From Vespa crabro (taxonomy: Eukaryota > Arthropoda > Insecta > Hymenoptera > Vespidae), in NCBI RefSeq assembly GCF_910589235.1, contig NC_060973.1, positions 4,659,501 through 4,723,500 on the forward strand: 64,000 bases of DNA, written 5' to 3'. The notes below the pieces were generated by a model that was not told the DNA's origin, searched no databases, and saw nothing but the letters and a program-made list of their open reading frames with translations. The translations under genes and the position numbers were made by a program. Each line of letters begins with the position of its first letter. Position 1 is the first letter of the stretch. Positions 1-13,074 of the stretch are shown here, piece by piece.

Positions 1-617
1 TTCGAAATTGCCTTACCAAGAGGTTGGTCGTGTAATGTAACTTCTGAAGGACATGCTACAACAATAGTATATCTGAGCATGGGAATGACAAAAACTGGTA
101 TGCCTTTTTTGGAAAAACAAGTATTTGTAAAAACTGATATGATATTACGGTGTAGTGCTTTAAATCAAGAAATTGATCCGATAATGTATAATCTTATAAA
201 AGAAGGTAAAGATAATAAAGTGCAATGCTTGTTAGATATTGAGGAACTAATAGATGAATTTGACATAAGAATTATTTGCGAAGGTATGTACCAAATTATA
301 CAAATAGGTTATTTCTAATAATATGTATTAATTTTATTATTTATCTCATTTAATTAGGCATAACTGAAAATTTTCAAGAATATAATTGTCCTAAAATAGC
401 CTGTAAAGATGGTATACGATGGAGACATATACTATGCCCGCTCATTATAAATAACGATTCTATGAGATGTTCCAAATGCAGCATGTTATCTCATTTGATA
501 AGACGTAGATCTAAAGAGTCTGTATCTTATAATTCCAATTTTACTTTAAGAGAACAAAGAAAAATGTATACACGCCAAAGAAACATCAGACATGCAAAAG
601 AGCATTACACGAAATAA
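1..617 (+). CDS. Uncharacterised protein, 3' end (two exons; 5' part outside window)
   Basis: Open in frame 1 from the first base to 283, then a 74-bp intron (GT at 284, AG at 356-357) and a last exon 358-617 ending in TAA. The phase matches across the junction (G|GC). The visible 180 or so residues start FEIALPRGWSC and include LLDIEELIDEFDIRIICEG, then a cysteine/histidine-rich tail: NCPKIAC, RWRHILCP, MRCSKC, and a basic end (RRRSKES, REQRKMYTRQRNIRHAKEH). The spacing WRHxxC...RCxxC suggests a small zinc-binding fold and resembles, from memory, uncharacterised THAP/transposase-derived insect proteins; that family link is a guess. It converges on the SUPV3L1 gene, whose stop is 373 bp away. 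The intron and the retained reading frame argue that it is an expressed cellular gene and not a decayed element. Confidence 0.7.
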
Positions 618-989
618 AAATGTTAATATTTAAAAAAGGTCTTGTACCTGGTTACATGAAGATAAAATGTACATATATTTTCAATGTTTTTATAATTCTT
701 AGAAGTGACACAAATAAAAAGAATTATATTATTTATTAAAATATTAAATATGTTAAATTTTTTTAAATTGATCACTCATTTTACAAGTATATATATATAT
801 ATATATATTTGTTCAATCAAAAGAAGAAAATATTTTTTTTCTTTTTTTTCTTTTACGACATTTTTTAAAACAAGTTTTCGTTTAGAACTATCTCAAGAAG
901 ATTGAATAATGTACAATGATAGACTTAACTTTTTATACCAAAAAATTTAACATAAGGTTTCGTTGATTAATTTTGTATAAAAAATAACT
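618..989. other. Convergent 3' intergenic spacer
   Basis: 372 bp between two stop codons facing each other. It is AT-rich with a short (AT)n run at about 788-807 and T-rich stretches. On the minus strand an AATAAA (plus tttatt, 989-994) overlaps the SUPV3L1 stop codon and may act as its poly(A) signal. No gene is seen. Confidence 0.6.
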
Positions 990-3900
990 TTATTTTTTCT
1001 TTTTGGCCCATTCATTTTGAAGTTCTTGTAACATTTGTGGTGTTAGCAAACCTTCTGCCAATAACCTTTCTGTTAATTTACCCTTCCTTATAGGTACAGA
1101 GGGTTTTTGTTTTTCAGTTTCCTTATTTCCTAAAGTAAAATATAGAAAAATCAATTTGCACATATTCATACATATTAAAAATTATTAATATAAGTCACAT
1201 ATAATTATTAAATGTTAAAAATATAATACAATGTTTTTTTTATTACTTTCACTTTCTTAATGAACTTCTGTAATTTATTATTTGATTTAAATTTTACCTT
1301 TGTAAAAATTATTTTTCCGTGTTTGTAAATAAAATTGATCCATTTCTGAAATAGATGCTTCTGCGCTTGTCCCTTCTATACAATGAAAATATTCTGATAT
1401 GTTATCAATATTTAATATATAATAATGAAAATTGATATTTACCTGTTGCAGAATTATTTAATAATTGTGTCAACTGAAGTACTCCACTTTGGATAAGTGA
1501 GTCTAATTCTTGCTGGACATCTCGTACTATAGTAGCATCGGGGAATAAATCCATAAACCGATAACTGCATTAAAAAATATGAGTTGAATTTGTTTTAAGT
1601 AAATATCTACAAATCTCTATATATATTATAGATACCTTAACCAAAGATATAAATCCATAACATCAAACACAGCTTCCAGATGAACAAGATCAAGTATAGA
1701 TTTAGGTGTTGAAAATGGCCAGCCAATATGTTTGCATAACCAATTAAAGGTAATTTTATCATTTTTACTATATTGACGGGCAAACTATAATAAATATCGT
1801 TTTATTATTATCATTTACTGTAATATTAACATATATAGATTATTGAAATTTATACAATTAGTTTATTTCTAAAAAAAAATAAAGATTAGTATTTATACCT
1901 TTAGGAACATAGCACATGAAAATGGAAGTTTTTTATTAATTGGTGCACAACAGAATACGTATCGCGCACGTAATGGCAAAGGAACATGTTGTATCATATC
2001 GGCAAGGAACTTAAAATCTTCTGTATTACATATAAAGTATAAAGAATCATCAACTATTGATAGAGTTACAAAAATATCCTGAAATAATAAACATATTATT
2101 TCTTGTATATCAGCAATTAATGTATATTTAATTTATATTATTACCACAAGATTTGACAATGGTGTGTTTGGTAAGTGATAAGCATATAATTCGATTTGAT
2201 CTGATGTTGGATGAAGACCAGCTTGAGTGATTGTCTCAGGTTGCTGACTGAGTAAATTTTTCAGTGTTGGAAGATCCTGTGATTTATAAGTTGTGACATA
2301 GCCCTAAATAAAAAATTCACAAATGAAATGTTCCAAATATGAAATGAAAATTGCCTTTTAGGAGAACTTTAAATTATTATATTACTGTTTCCCATTGTGT
2401 GCCATAACGTCCTGCCCTGCCTGCTATTTGCAAAGCTGTAGATACAGAAATTGTATCCATTTCTTTTTCTCCCTTTTCATTTACTGTTGGTTGTATTAAA
2501 GAGTAAAATATAATTCTTCTAATATGTCTGTATATAAAAAAAAAAAACATTTTTAAATTTTAATATAATATCATAGATAATATAATATTATATATATTAT
2601 ATACATATATATACAATACATTCTATGATAGTAGTATTTGTAAACATTTTCAATATTTGATAATGACATATAATACATAGGAAACTTACAAATTTAATCC
2701 CATTCCGATTGCATTTGTTGCTATTAATACTTTACAAGAATTATTTGGATCATTAAACTTAGCAGCTTGTGCAAGTTTTGTTCCTGGTGGTAAACTACCA
2801 TATATTATTGCCGTTTCTATTCCTTCTGCTTCTAGTTCACGAGATACAGCGAATATATCATTTTTATTGAAGCAAACTATACAGTCACTAGATTGAATAT
2901 TTTTAAATGTTTGTAGCGCTTTATTTTCTACTTCTAATTTAGTTAATCGTTTATATTTTCGAATTTCTGGAGTTTCACCCGTTGTGAGACATATAGCATT
3001 TATCTATCAAAAATAATGTTACGATTAGCAAATAAAAAATAATATGAAGTATATCAAAACTAAATAAATTGGAAAAATAGACAATTACTAAATCTATTGC
3101 AGCTGTTTCACCACAAAGATGTATTTCATCGGCAGAAATTCCAAGAAGAGCTCTTGTCCATGCCCACCCTCTCCCAGGATCTTTAATTAATTGAATTTCA
3201 TCAATTACTGCAACCTCATCTACAATAAAAAATAATGATAAAATAGTTACATAATATACCAAGAGCAACATCCAAAAGAAAGTTTAGAAATAGTTAAATA
3301 TGAAAATATTCATTCCAAAATTATGAACAAAATTAACATCATTACATAATTAATACATACACGGAATATTTAAGTTAATCATTTCTACCGAACAAGATAT
3401 ATGATTCGCTGGATTGTCTGAACTATGAGCAAATCTTTTCTCTTCTCCAGTTATTAAATCACAAGGAGTTCCCTGTTTAGAATTATAAAAAGTGTAAATT
3501 TGTTAAAACTTCTTTAAATTCTAAAATACTTTGAATAGATATATGATAAGTATACTAACCATATCATTACATTTATTATATACTTCTGAAACTAATAATT
3601 TTAATGGTCCACAATATACTCCACTTTTTGCTCTGATGAATCTTTCTAAAGCATGATAAGTTTTACCACTATTTGTTGGACCAGCATGAAATATAATTTT
3701 TCGCGTTTTTGCTCTTGCGTATGGATACCTATAATTAAATTATACATATTATTCGGTTACTTTTTAAAGATTATCCAGTATATGTGCACTCTTACCAATT
3801 AGCAGGTGATCTGAGATCACTAATTTTTTTAAGATCATCTAAGCATTCCATGTGTGGAAACATTTTTTTAGCAAAACGTAAAAAATATGGATAAATATCT

Positions 3901-4538
3901 GTTATATTTCCAGCATGTTGAAGAATGTCACTTAAAGTAATATGAAGATCAACTGGTAATGATTGCGATTGAATACAATATTCCCTGAATTTTACAAATG
4001 CTTGTTTTTGCAAATAATCTATAAAGTATATGCTTTTATATAGATTATTCTTAAAATAAATAATAAATGTTTACTATAATAATATGAAACAAATTTATCT
4101 GAACATACCATCTAATCCACATTCCATCGCCAAACTTTTAATTTCCCTTGCCTCTATAAATTTGTTTAAAACTATTAACAAATCTGTTTTATTCAAATTA
4201 CCAGTCAATTCGCTTCCTATATTAATATCATCTGAATTTGACTTTACGGGTACTGGACGAAATAATGTATTTATATTTATATCCTCGGCATTATTTTTAC
4301 TCTTTTTTCCTCTTTGTATATGTATGATACTTGCTGTCGGATTTATTGATCTAAAATAGTTAAAAAAAAAAAATATATATAAATTTTTTATAAACAATTA
4401 TCTAAATATTTATTCTGCGTCTAATAAATCAATTAATAATTTAGGAAATTAAATAGGTTACCTTTTCAATAAAATACATGCTAAAAAAGAACTTCTTTGT
4501 ATATACTGTTCACAGATAAATGTCTGTATCGATAACAT
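990..4538 (-). CDS. SUPV3L1: ATP-dependent RNA helicase SUV3 (mitochondrial), 14 exons
   Basis: Mitochondrial DExH-type RNA/DNA helicase, which in known systems unwinds RNA for the mitochondrial degradosome with PNPase. Exons (minus): 4538-4462, 4350-4109, 4018-3796, 3728-3560, 3472-3361, 3219-3089, 3003-2700, 2527-2396, 2303-2155, 2078-1899, 1784-1636, 1564-1443, 1375-1298, 1129-990; 2208 nt, 735 aa (human about 786). The N-terminus ([18 protein letters not shown]) is basic/hydrophobic, as in a mitochondrial presequence. Motif I GPTNSGKT lies near residue 197, motif II as DEIQ within [20 protein letters not shown] near 282, and motif [10 protein letters not shown] near 455. The C-terminal SUV3 region ends in [17 protein letters not shown]. 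The start is the first ATG of exon 1 and carries a TATCGATAA (DRE-like) sequence at 4527-4535. All catalytic motifs are intact. Confidence 0.95.
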
Positions 4539-5031
4539 TTTTACCAATTATATCTGTAATTGTTAAATTATTGAAATAAATAATAACAAAATTAATATTT
4601 ACTCCACTCACATAAATCAGCTTTATTGAGTCACAATTACAATAAAAACGTAATATTAATTATAACAATTTTCTAAATGTTCAAATGAAGGATCACTTTT
4701 AGGTTCTTTTTCAAAAGAATTATATTCTTTTATGAGTTAAAGAAAATTACTTCATTTATTAATCCTTTTTTATAAATAGAAGTTCTATAAATTCATATTT
4801 AACAAATACATGTGATTATATTAAATCGAACTAGACTAGATACAGTGAAATTACATCAATCGTTTCTTTTACGCACTTGTATTCGGTATATAATATGGCG
4901 ATATTCAATCAGCTGTTTTCTATCTTAATGTATTTTTAACGCAATAAATACTTACAAATAAAAAATTCGGAACGAAATTCGTAAGAATTATCGTTGTGAA
5001 GTCATCCATTATATTTTTGTTAATATTAAAA
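4539..5031. promoter_or_regulatory. Shared (bidirectional) promoter region of SUPV3L1 and the F-box gene
   Basis: Only 493 bp separate the divergent start codons of SUPV3L1 (4538, minus) and the F-box gene (5032, plus). It is AT-rich with no CpG island. A DRE-like TATCGATAA sits over the SUPV3L1 start codon (4527-4535) and a CAGCTG E-box near 4910. Both transcription starts must lie here unless there are distant non-coding exons. Function is inferred from position. Confidence 0.55.
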
Positions 5032-7513
5032 ATGAACAAAGGTTGTTGGAAATTTGACGAGGAAGATAAAGGTAAGTTAATTATATTTTTAGATTGTATA
5101 GAGATAAAAGAAATAAATAAAATTAAGGTTAACAAATCTTACATATATTTTAGAAAACTAATACAAATGAAAATCTTTACTAGTAAAATGTTAAGATCAA
5201 AAAATTTTTATATATATATATATATAAATCATACTTTAAACTATATAAGCTCCAACATAAATAGACAGAGTCGAGGATGTATTAACTTGCCATTTACAGC
5301 ATTGTATATAGATTGGGAAGAAGATACGGAAGATGAACAGTCATCCAAAGTATTTAGCTGTTGGGATAGAATACCTGATATACTTTTGGAAGAGATATTT
5401 TCGTATTTAACTATTCGTGAGCGATACTATGCTTCTCTTGTATGTCGCTCTTGGTATCATGCATTCAAATTGCAGAATGTATGGTCTACATTTACATTAG
5501 AAGATACAACTTTAACAAGAGGAAAATTTAATTATTATAGTGGTTGGCAATATGTTCTAGATCATATCAGAACATCAACTTGTCTTAATAAAGTTGGAAA
5601 AAATTTTAGAACTCTTGTCTTTGAACCTATGTTAAATTTTTATAATTTATATGAATTTATGAATATGATATCTTGGTATACGGAAAGACAAGGATCAGAT
5701 AATACTTCTGTAGCAGGTGTAGGTATTAATATTCGAAGGCTTAAGTTTACATTTCCTTGTAATATGGCAAACAGAGATGATCCAGATCGTATTAGACTTT
5801 TTGGTACAGGAGGAAAGTTGCTCGAAGCTTTGAAGAGACTTATGAGAAATTTAAAGAATTTAAAATGTTTAGAATTAATCGATTTAATGCTCGATAGTAA
5901 GGAAGCTTTACATTTAATGGATGATATTTGTGAAAATTGTACTCAGACTTTATCAAAGTTAATATTAATAAATACTACTAGGTACTATTGTCCATTGTTG
6001 CATGTAGGAGTATTTCTTAATTTGAATGTAAGTCCTTGTCGAAAGAATTTACTTTTGTTGAATAAAATATATAAAATACATATAAAACAAACGATATGAC
6101 TATTATCTATTTTTTGTTAAGGTTCTTGTTATAAGTCCACAAAATCTTCATGAAGATGTCATTGAATTACTTGGACATACAAGATTAAAACATCTTCATA
6201 TTGTACAAAATCGATATAGTCCGAAGGATACAACTGTTAGATTGGTAAAAAAACAAAACAAAAAAAAAATTGTTAAGTTATGGAATTTTCATAATCTTAA
6301 AAGGAAAAGAAAATGATAATAAAAATATAATTACAGCCAAAAAGAGCATCATGGATAAAAATGAGATCAAATAACCCATATATAAAAGTACATTTTGAAA
6401 TAGAAAGTCGTAAATCTACAGATGTACTTTTACCGATAGATCTGTTAGAACACAGTGCTGTACCATGTCATAGTATAGTCATAGACAATCCAAGTACACA
6501 GGTTAGTAGAATATATTTTCTGAAAAAATATGTTATAATTATATGTGTATATATAATCATAATCATGAGGTATTACAGATTTCACCATCATGGATCATTA
6601 CACATGGTTCTTTTTTCGATTCAACAATTCGAATTTATGCATTCAAGGGAATAACAAGATATTATTTACATAAAAATTTTTCTAAAAGATTGGACGAGGC
6701 ATTGGTACAATTTTGCAAAATGTGTCCCAATCTACACACTCTGGTAGCATTTTGTGTTTAAAGAAATTTCTGATCTTTTCAATTTGTGATAGCTTTCTTA
6801 AGCCCTACACTGATGCTAATTAATGCCTTAATTGTATAAACATATGTATGCGAGTTTTTGCATTACAAAATATTTTTTTTAGAGTGTAAGTTCCTCTAAC
6901 AAAATCTTCTAACCCTAAAACTTTTAACACTTTTACGTCGTTAGATATTCTATTAAAATATTAAATGAACTTTTCAATTTCTTTTTCAAGCATTATATGT
7001 CCTTCTTTCTATGAAAACTGATCAACATACATTTTATGAATTTGTTAATAATGTACAATTTTCTGTGTCAATTTTATATAGTCTCACACACAGAAATACT
7101 CAGACACAATTTAATGTTGATAAAATTGATTTAAAAGTAACTAATCGTATTATCTTGTATAATATTTTTCTTCTTTTTTTACGAGCATGACTGTTTTGAC
7201 TGAATTGTTATATAAAAAATTATTTTCCATACAGATGATTCGTGATAAAATATCAACATCAACGATACTAGAAATAGTTTCTACGGCAAAATTCCTTCGT
7301 TGTTTGTACGTTCGACGTAATGTGGTTTTAAAAAGATGTGATGGAGATTGGTTAAAAGTATCATGTTGGACGCCTGAACATTATCAATGGATAAAAACGA
7401 ATAGTCGTAGTTATGACGATACAGAGAGAGAAGTATCAAAAATATTAGGTTATAGATGGCATATGCTATCTGAAAAAGAATTTAAGAAACAAACAATTAA
7501 TTTACATATTTAA
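5032..7513 (+). CDS. F-box protein, FBXO33/FBXO39-like, six exons
   Basis: Predicted substrate receptor of an SCF (Skp1-Cul1-F-box) ubiquitin ligase. Exons: 5032-5071, about 5300-6027 (acceptor at 5299 or, also in frame, at 5310), 6122-6244, 6337-6501, 6579-6743, 7235-7513; 1500 nt, 499 aa. The F-box follows an acidic N-terminus ([12 protein letters not shown]): CWDRIPDILLEEIFSYL then RERYYASLVCRSWYHAF, with the usual LP/I-DxLLExIFSYL pattern and W near the end. The rest has leucine-rich stretches (LKNLKCLELIDLMLDS, ELLGHTRLKHLHIV, CPNLHTL) suggesting irregular LRRs as in FBXO33/39. The longest uninterrupted frame (4996-6099) reads through the first intron; the GTAAGT at 5072 and the phase fit show it is intronic. 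Assignment to FBXO33 and not FBXO39 is uncertain. Confidence 0.85.
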
Positions 7514-8683
7514 CTAATATCTAGAATATAAGATTATTTATATTCGTACATTATGTGCCTGATAAAAAATATGTAGGATCGAAGCGATAAAGTATAAGTA
7601 TTAATATTATTCTATCTGCAATACCAAAAAAAAATTCAATTTTTCTTATAATCTAAAATTTATTTACAAAGTAAATAAATTATATTAAAAGATTATATCA
7701 GTATAAACTTTGTCTAAATTTAATAAAATCATAATAATATATGATGAAAAAGTAATGACACGATTGCAACATAGCATTTAACATGATTATAGGTTTTAGC
7801 AATATAAATGTATTATACTGATCTTCTTATGCGGAAATACTTAATTACAATACTATATTTGGCTGTATTTTATTGACTTTATAATTACCATAATTTTATA
7901 AGTTGCAATATTATTGAGATTAATAAATTGACTGTGATTAGAAATTCGATACATGAAAGAAAAATGTATTATACGCGGTATAAAGAAAGGACTGTTGTAA
8001 ATAAAAAAGAAATATGATATAATGTGTAATAACAATTTCATGCAATCTGAGGTACTACTTTTATTTATATCCTTCGTTTTCTGTTTTGACGATCATCGTT
8101 ATAATATACGTCACTATGTACAATGAATACAAATACTTCATACAACATTATAATTATACACGATTATTTAGTCAAATTGAATCGCAACTGTTAAATTAAC
8201 AACAATTATGTAAATATTTAATTCTACCTCTCAGTTTTTTTTATTAAAATATTTTAACTTGACTATAAAGTTAAAACACATCATATTAAACATTATAAAA
8301 TATGATATAAATTTTTACGATTATCAATATAATGCCTTTAAACTTCAATTAAGAAATTAATCAAATTATAATAATTTTTCAACTCTTAGAACAGTAAAAC
8401 GTGCAGTTGTTATTAATATACCCGAAATTTTATAAATATAAATCTGTTATTGTATATACAGAATATTAATTGTACAAAATAATCACATTTCTAATTTTGT
8501 GTGAATAGTTTAAAATTCAAAGATTTATTTAACTTCATATGAACCTATATTACGAAAAAAATGAAACGTTTCATAATAATCTACCACTGTTGAGTAGATA
8601 CAATAAATAAAAAATCGTACTTGATTAAATCGAACAAATTTTTTATATAGAAAAATTTAATACTTGACTTGCAGTAACTTAAG
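7514..8683. other. Convergent AT-rich spacer / 3' UTRs
   Basis: Lies between the F-box gene stop and the IFRD1-like stop. It is very AT-rich with several AATAAA/ATTAAA-like signals (for example around 7670-7690 plus and 8605-8620). The short reading frames are composed of low-complexity AT codons. No RNA gene or conserved coding segment is seen. Confidence 0.6.
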
Positions 8684-11519
8684 TTACGGTGCCATGGCTG
8701 CTAATCGTTTATCCCTAGTTTTATTGCGTAAAATAGTGCGCGCTTTGAAAGCAGCTGCATTCATTAAAGTCTGAAAAAGATAATATATTTTCATAGATTT
8801 TTTAATATATTATAATCACGATAATGATCTCCTTTAAAACTATACTTACTCTCTCTAATTTAGTCGTTTTCTGAGACGTTATAGGCAACACTTTATTACC
8901 TAGATGGAAAATTTCACGCAATAACTGATTTTCTGCTAGATGGATATTTATGCCAGGACCAAGTAATCGACAGCAAGCATTATATTGAGTACGAGCACAC
9001 CAGCCTTCTAAATATAACGTTTCTTGTCCAAATCTAACATGCATTTCTGGAACAATATCTTCCTGAAAAGTGAAAGATATTTAAACGAATTTTATAGTTA
9101 TTCAATTTATTCTGTTATCAATGAACCCACATAGAAAATGTTGACGAAATATTTACCTCCACATATCGTAATATATCTCGGAAATTAGCCCTTTGTTGTT
9201 TACGATCTTTCTTTGCTCTATATTTATTAGAGTCTGTAGCTAGTTCTTTGAGTACATCAATAAGACCAACTGCCCACTCCTGCTCATAATCGTAGGAAAA
9301 ATCACGACCAAGTTCAAATATCACAGCAAGAGCTTCACCTGCAGATAACCTCACATCGAGATGTGGCGATTCTAATAATTCACGTAGTCTATTGAGAGAG
9401 CTATAATTTCACGAATTAGTTATTTAACAAATATAACAAATATAATAAATATAACAAATATATATATATATATAATTATTTATTTATTTCATACTAACGG
9501 CATGTAATTATTGCTTCTATCACTGGCAAGCAGATTATATATTTCTGCAGAAGTCATGACAGTTAAGAGAAGGGTCCATGATGAAATTGCTGCTGCATGA
9601 AGCGCTGCTACATCTGCAGAAACTGCTGCTATTGTACCATTTCCTTTTAAATATGAACCAGAAAAAATGCCAGATAATAATTGAACAATATCAAGTGTAT
9701 CAGCTGCATCGTTACCAGACAAAAACTGATTCATGCTTAATGCCCAACAACACTAAAAAAGTAATATTGCTTAATATATAGTAATAGAAATCAAATAAGC
9801 ATAAGTAATTAATACATCTAATCTTTAAAATTGTATATAAAAAATATTATTTTACTTCAGAACGTGCATTCGTAGATGCTGCAGTATCATTAGCAACAAA
9901 AGTTAAGGTAGATTTCAGGTCTCTACAAATTGCCTCTGCACTTTCAAAAACTCCAAGTTGAACGCAAAGTAAAGTACTCAATCTAGCTGCTGTCAACTGT
10001 TCTTCAGATCTTCCCTTCTTCAAACTTCGTTCTATAGAATCCGAAATAGTAATCTTTCTATCCTCTACGAAGTCTGGAACATACTTAATCGCAAAGATCT
10101 TTTCAATTCCATTAAAGCAGATTATCCTGCCCTTTGCACTTCTTTGTGTTAGACCATCAATAGCTTCTTTCAATTTTTCCTCAAATGCCTCTTGTTGTGC
10201 AATTTCATCAACTTCATTATCATTTACATCATCAGGCATGCTGCGATTATCTGACTGACCACTAGAGACACTGCACGCATCATTGTTGATCGAATCCTCA
10301 TCAGATGTTATTTCAGCCTTTTTTCCACCGTGCCCTAAATAAATTCATCAAAATTAAATTCTATATTTTAAAATTGATATGAAATTATTTGAAAATTACA
10401 GAAGAATAAGAAAAAAAAGGACAAACGTTATAAAAACTAATAATGATAATAAAAAATATCTATTATAAATAAATTTCTACATGTACTAACAGATTGTAAT
10501 CATTATATCATCTATAGCTAATGTGTGAAAGTGAATGGTATATTGCGCAATGTGTTAAATCAGAACAGCTGTTACAGTTATCACACATGATAACACACCA
10601 AATGCTTCATATTAAAGGTCATTTAATTTTTTTAATAATATTTTATGTAAATCACATATTTTCTAAAATTCGATATTTTACATAAATAACAGTATCATAA
10701 AATAAAAGTCAATCATGGAAATAATAATAAAATATGAAAATAAAAATAATCGTGTACAAAAAAGGAAAATTCTTTTTCTCGCTTCGAGTTACACAAATTT
10801 GTGAAATTTAAAATCTTATAAAAGAAATATCCTAATTACTAAAATTGTTGAAAAAATCATATGTTGCGTAAAATCCAACACATTTACCTAACCCTCGTGT
10901 ATCAATCGATTAATCCTACAATATATAAATACGAAAAAAAAGAAAAGAAAAAAACAAAAAAAAAAGAAACAAGAAATATTACTATATTATTATAGTATTA
11001 AAATAATGAAAAAAAGTAAAGGAACAATTTTTATAAAATTATAAAGGATCGATGAAGAAAATAAGAGATTCGTTGCATTCCAAAACCATGTGCGAAAAGC
11101 ATGAAAGTCACATGGGAATTGCGGAAGGAATCTTATCGTATGATTATCGATGTGAATGCTTCATACTAGACAAATATTATTATTTTCGAAGGACAACACG
11201 TCCTTTCGTATGTACGTAAGGTATAAAAAAGATTCTAATCGACCGTATATGTGTATTGTGACGTAAGACGAAGTAAATAAGTTCTTTACCAAGGATGAAT
11301 CATCCGAAAGAGAAACGATGAATCGATAATCGTAGGATGGTTGGGAATCACGTGTTCGTATTATCCTTTTAAATCTTATTATACATTAATACTTTATAAC
11401 AAAAGTAAAGAAGATTAATTAGTATCCCTTTAGTTAAGTTAGACATAAAGCAAGCAACAAAAAGTATTCTTAAGGTATTCTTACCGGATTTTCCTCTTCT
11501 CCCTCCTTTGCCTGGCATC
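8684..11519 (-). CDS. IFRD1: Interferon-related developmental regulator homologue (IFRD1/Tis7)
   Basis: Transcriptional co-regulator family (IFRD1/PC4/Tis7, IFRD2); vertebrate IFRD1 acts with HDAC complexes and is induced by growth or stress signals. Exons (minus): 11519-11486, 10334-9856, 9752-9499, 9400-9157, 9062-8850, 8770-8684; 1311 nt, 436 aa (human IFRD1 451). The N-terminus is glycine/lysine rich (MPGKGGRRGKSGHGGKKAE) then acidic (SDEDSINNDACSVSSGQSDN), matching the family pattern. EEKLKEAIDGLTQRSAKGR opens the ARM-like helical region; HLDVRLSAGEALAVIFELGR is the most recognisable family block. The C-terminal IFRD_C part contains LLGPGINIHLAENQLLREIF and NAAAFKARTILRNKTRDKR. Intron 1 is 1.15 kb; other introns are about 80-110 bp. 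Nothing is broken. Confidence 0.93.
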
Positions 11520-11689
11520 GTTCTTCACTTTTTTTCCTGCACAATTTATACTAAAAAAGATACTTGATCAAGAGGGTAAATGTCTAGCACTAGTAATTTT
11601 CTTTCGTATACTGAATCCACTGTATGAATTTTTAATAAGAATTTGACAAAAACTCATTAACATGTTGCGGACTGTTTAAAACATACACG

Positions 11690-11820
11690 TCGAGAACAGC
11701 CTTCGACGGGCCTTCTCAAGTGCACTGCCTTTGCGAACAAGCGAACGTACCCGAAACTTATCGAGATCTTCCGAAAACTAGTATGCGCATGCGCCAGATT
11801 TTTCTCTGACGTCATAGTTA
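11690..11820 (-). promoter_or_regulatory. IFRD1 promoter with NRF1-type and CRE palindromes
   Basis: A GC-richer patch just upstream of the IFRD1 start. It holds TGCGCATGCGC (11784-11794), a perfect NRF1/erect-wing consensus palindrome, and TGACGTCA (11807-11814), a full palindromic cAMP-response element, with centres 21-22 bp apart. Vertebrate IFRD1 is an immediate-early gene, so a CREB-type site is plausible. The motifs are seen directly; regulation is inferred. Confidence 0.6.
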
Positions 11821-12658
11821 AATGTCAGGAATAACGAATCAAATTTCGAGTATTTTTATCACAATAGGAACAAGTGCGCAGAATCGCGACATAATTTTAA
11901 TTTATTACTTATTATTTATATTGAAATATCTTTATAAAAATATTTCTATTAACGAGAAAAATAATGCGCGAGATATTTTTTTAAATAAATATATAAAATT
12001 TCATTTCATTTATATTACATTATTACTCTGTGACATTTCACTTGTATTAACCTTGACACCAAGTATGGAAGTATATATATAAGCATACATTTGTGTGTGT
12101 TAACACATGAATATCTCCTAATAACTAGTACTTTATATAAATATAAATTATCCCATGTTAATAAAGTTAATATCTTAATTTAATAATTAGTGTTAAGAAT
12201 TTCATGCAATATGAATATACATTATTTTCTGTTGATACATTAAATTATTACTCATGATTGCTTAAAGATTATTTCTACTAGTAATATAATTGTTATAAAA
12301 ATATAGTCACAATATCAAACAGTATATGAAATAATATTTATTGCAATAATCGTTTTTTATTGTACAATAGTCAAATGACTTCAATATAAATATCTCTTTT
12401 CTTAAATGAAGTACTTTAATTATACTTTATACTTCTTAGAGTTCAGGTGCATTTGTATATGTATATTTATCTGCTTATAGATAAAATTTATCGATGTATA
12501 ATTTAAAAATTTGCATTAAGTGTAACATGTTAAAAAAATTACTGTTACAATTACAAAACACAATTAATTATTGTAGAATTATTACATTACATTTATAAAT
12601 GGTATTTTGATAAATAAGTAAATGCAAATAAGAAAATAAAATTTTTATCTAAATAATT

Positions 12659-12695
<37 letters not shown>

Positions 12696-13074
12696 ACACA
12701 AATATAAAGTACAAACACTTTGTTTATACATTTCTTCATTTATGTAAAAATAATCATTATTAAGTTTTGCTGATACTTATACGAGTTTTGTACAATAATA
12801 TTTTCTTATAAAAATTAGGCAATTTCGTTGTCGTAAAATGATTTACGATAAATCAAGATAAACTTATCTTATCTGTCTACCTTTAATTAACACAAAGGAG
12901 AAATATGAACAATAAATATTAATTTTCAATGAAAGATTAATTATATATATTTTGTATTTTATAATTACTTCACTATATAATTTTATATAGTACTTTTATA
13001 CAATAAAAAATCACATAGTTCAATATTGTTCTAACTGACAAGATTTCACATCAATAAAATTTTTATTTAATTTG
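11821..13074. other. AT-rich intergenic region
   Basis: About 1.25 kb with no gene. It has an (AT)n tract at about 12662-12693 and many A/T runs. An open frame at 11822-12082 looks like chance: AT-driven I/L/Y/N composition and no splice or homology support. The right end probably holds the 3' UTR of the 27-kDa-like gene. Confidence 0.6.

Noticed and set aside
4996..6099. A single 367-residue open frame for the F-box gene
   Set aside because: It reads through an intron: GTAAGT at 5072 and a phase-matched acceptor near 5299 remove an AT-rich low-complexity insert, and the 3' end runs past a GTAAGT donor at 6028.
11822..12082. 86-residue plus-strand frame beside the IFRD1 promoter
   Set aside because: I/L/Y/N-rich AT translation without codon structure, splice sites or recognisable motif; too weak to call a divergent gene.
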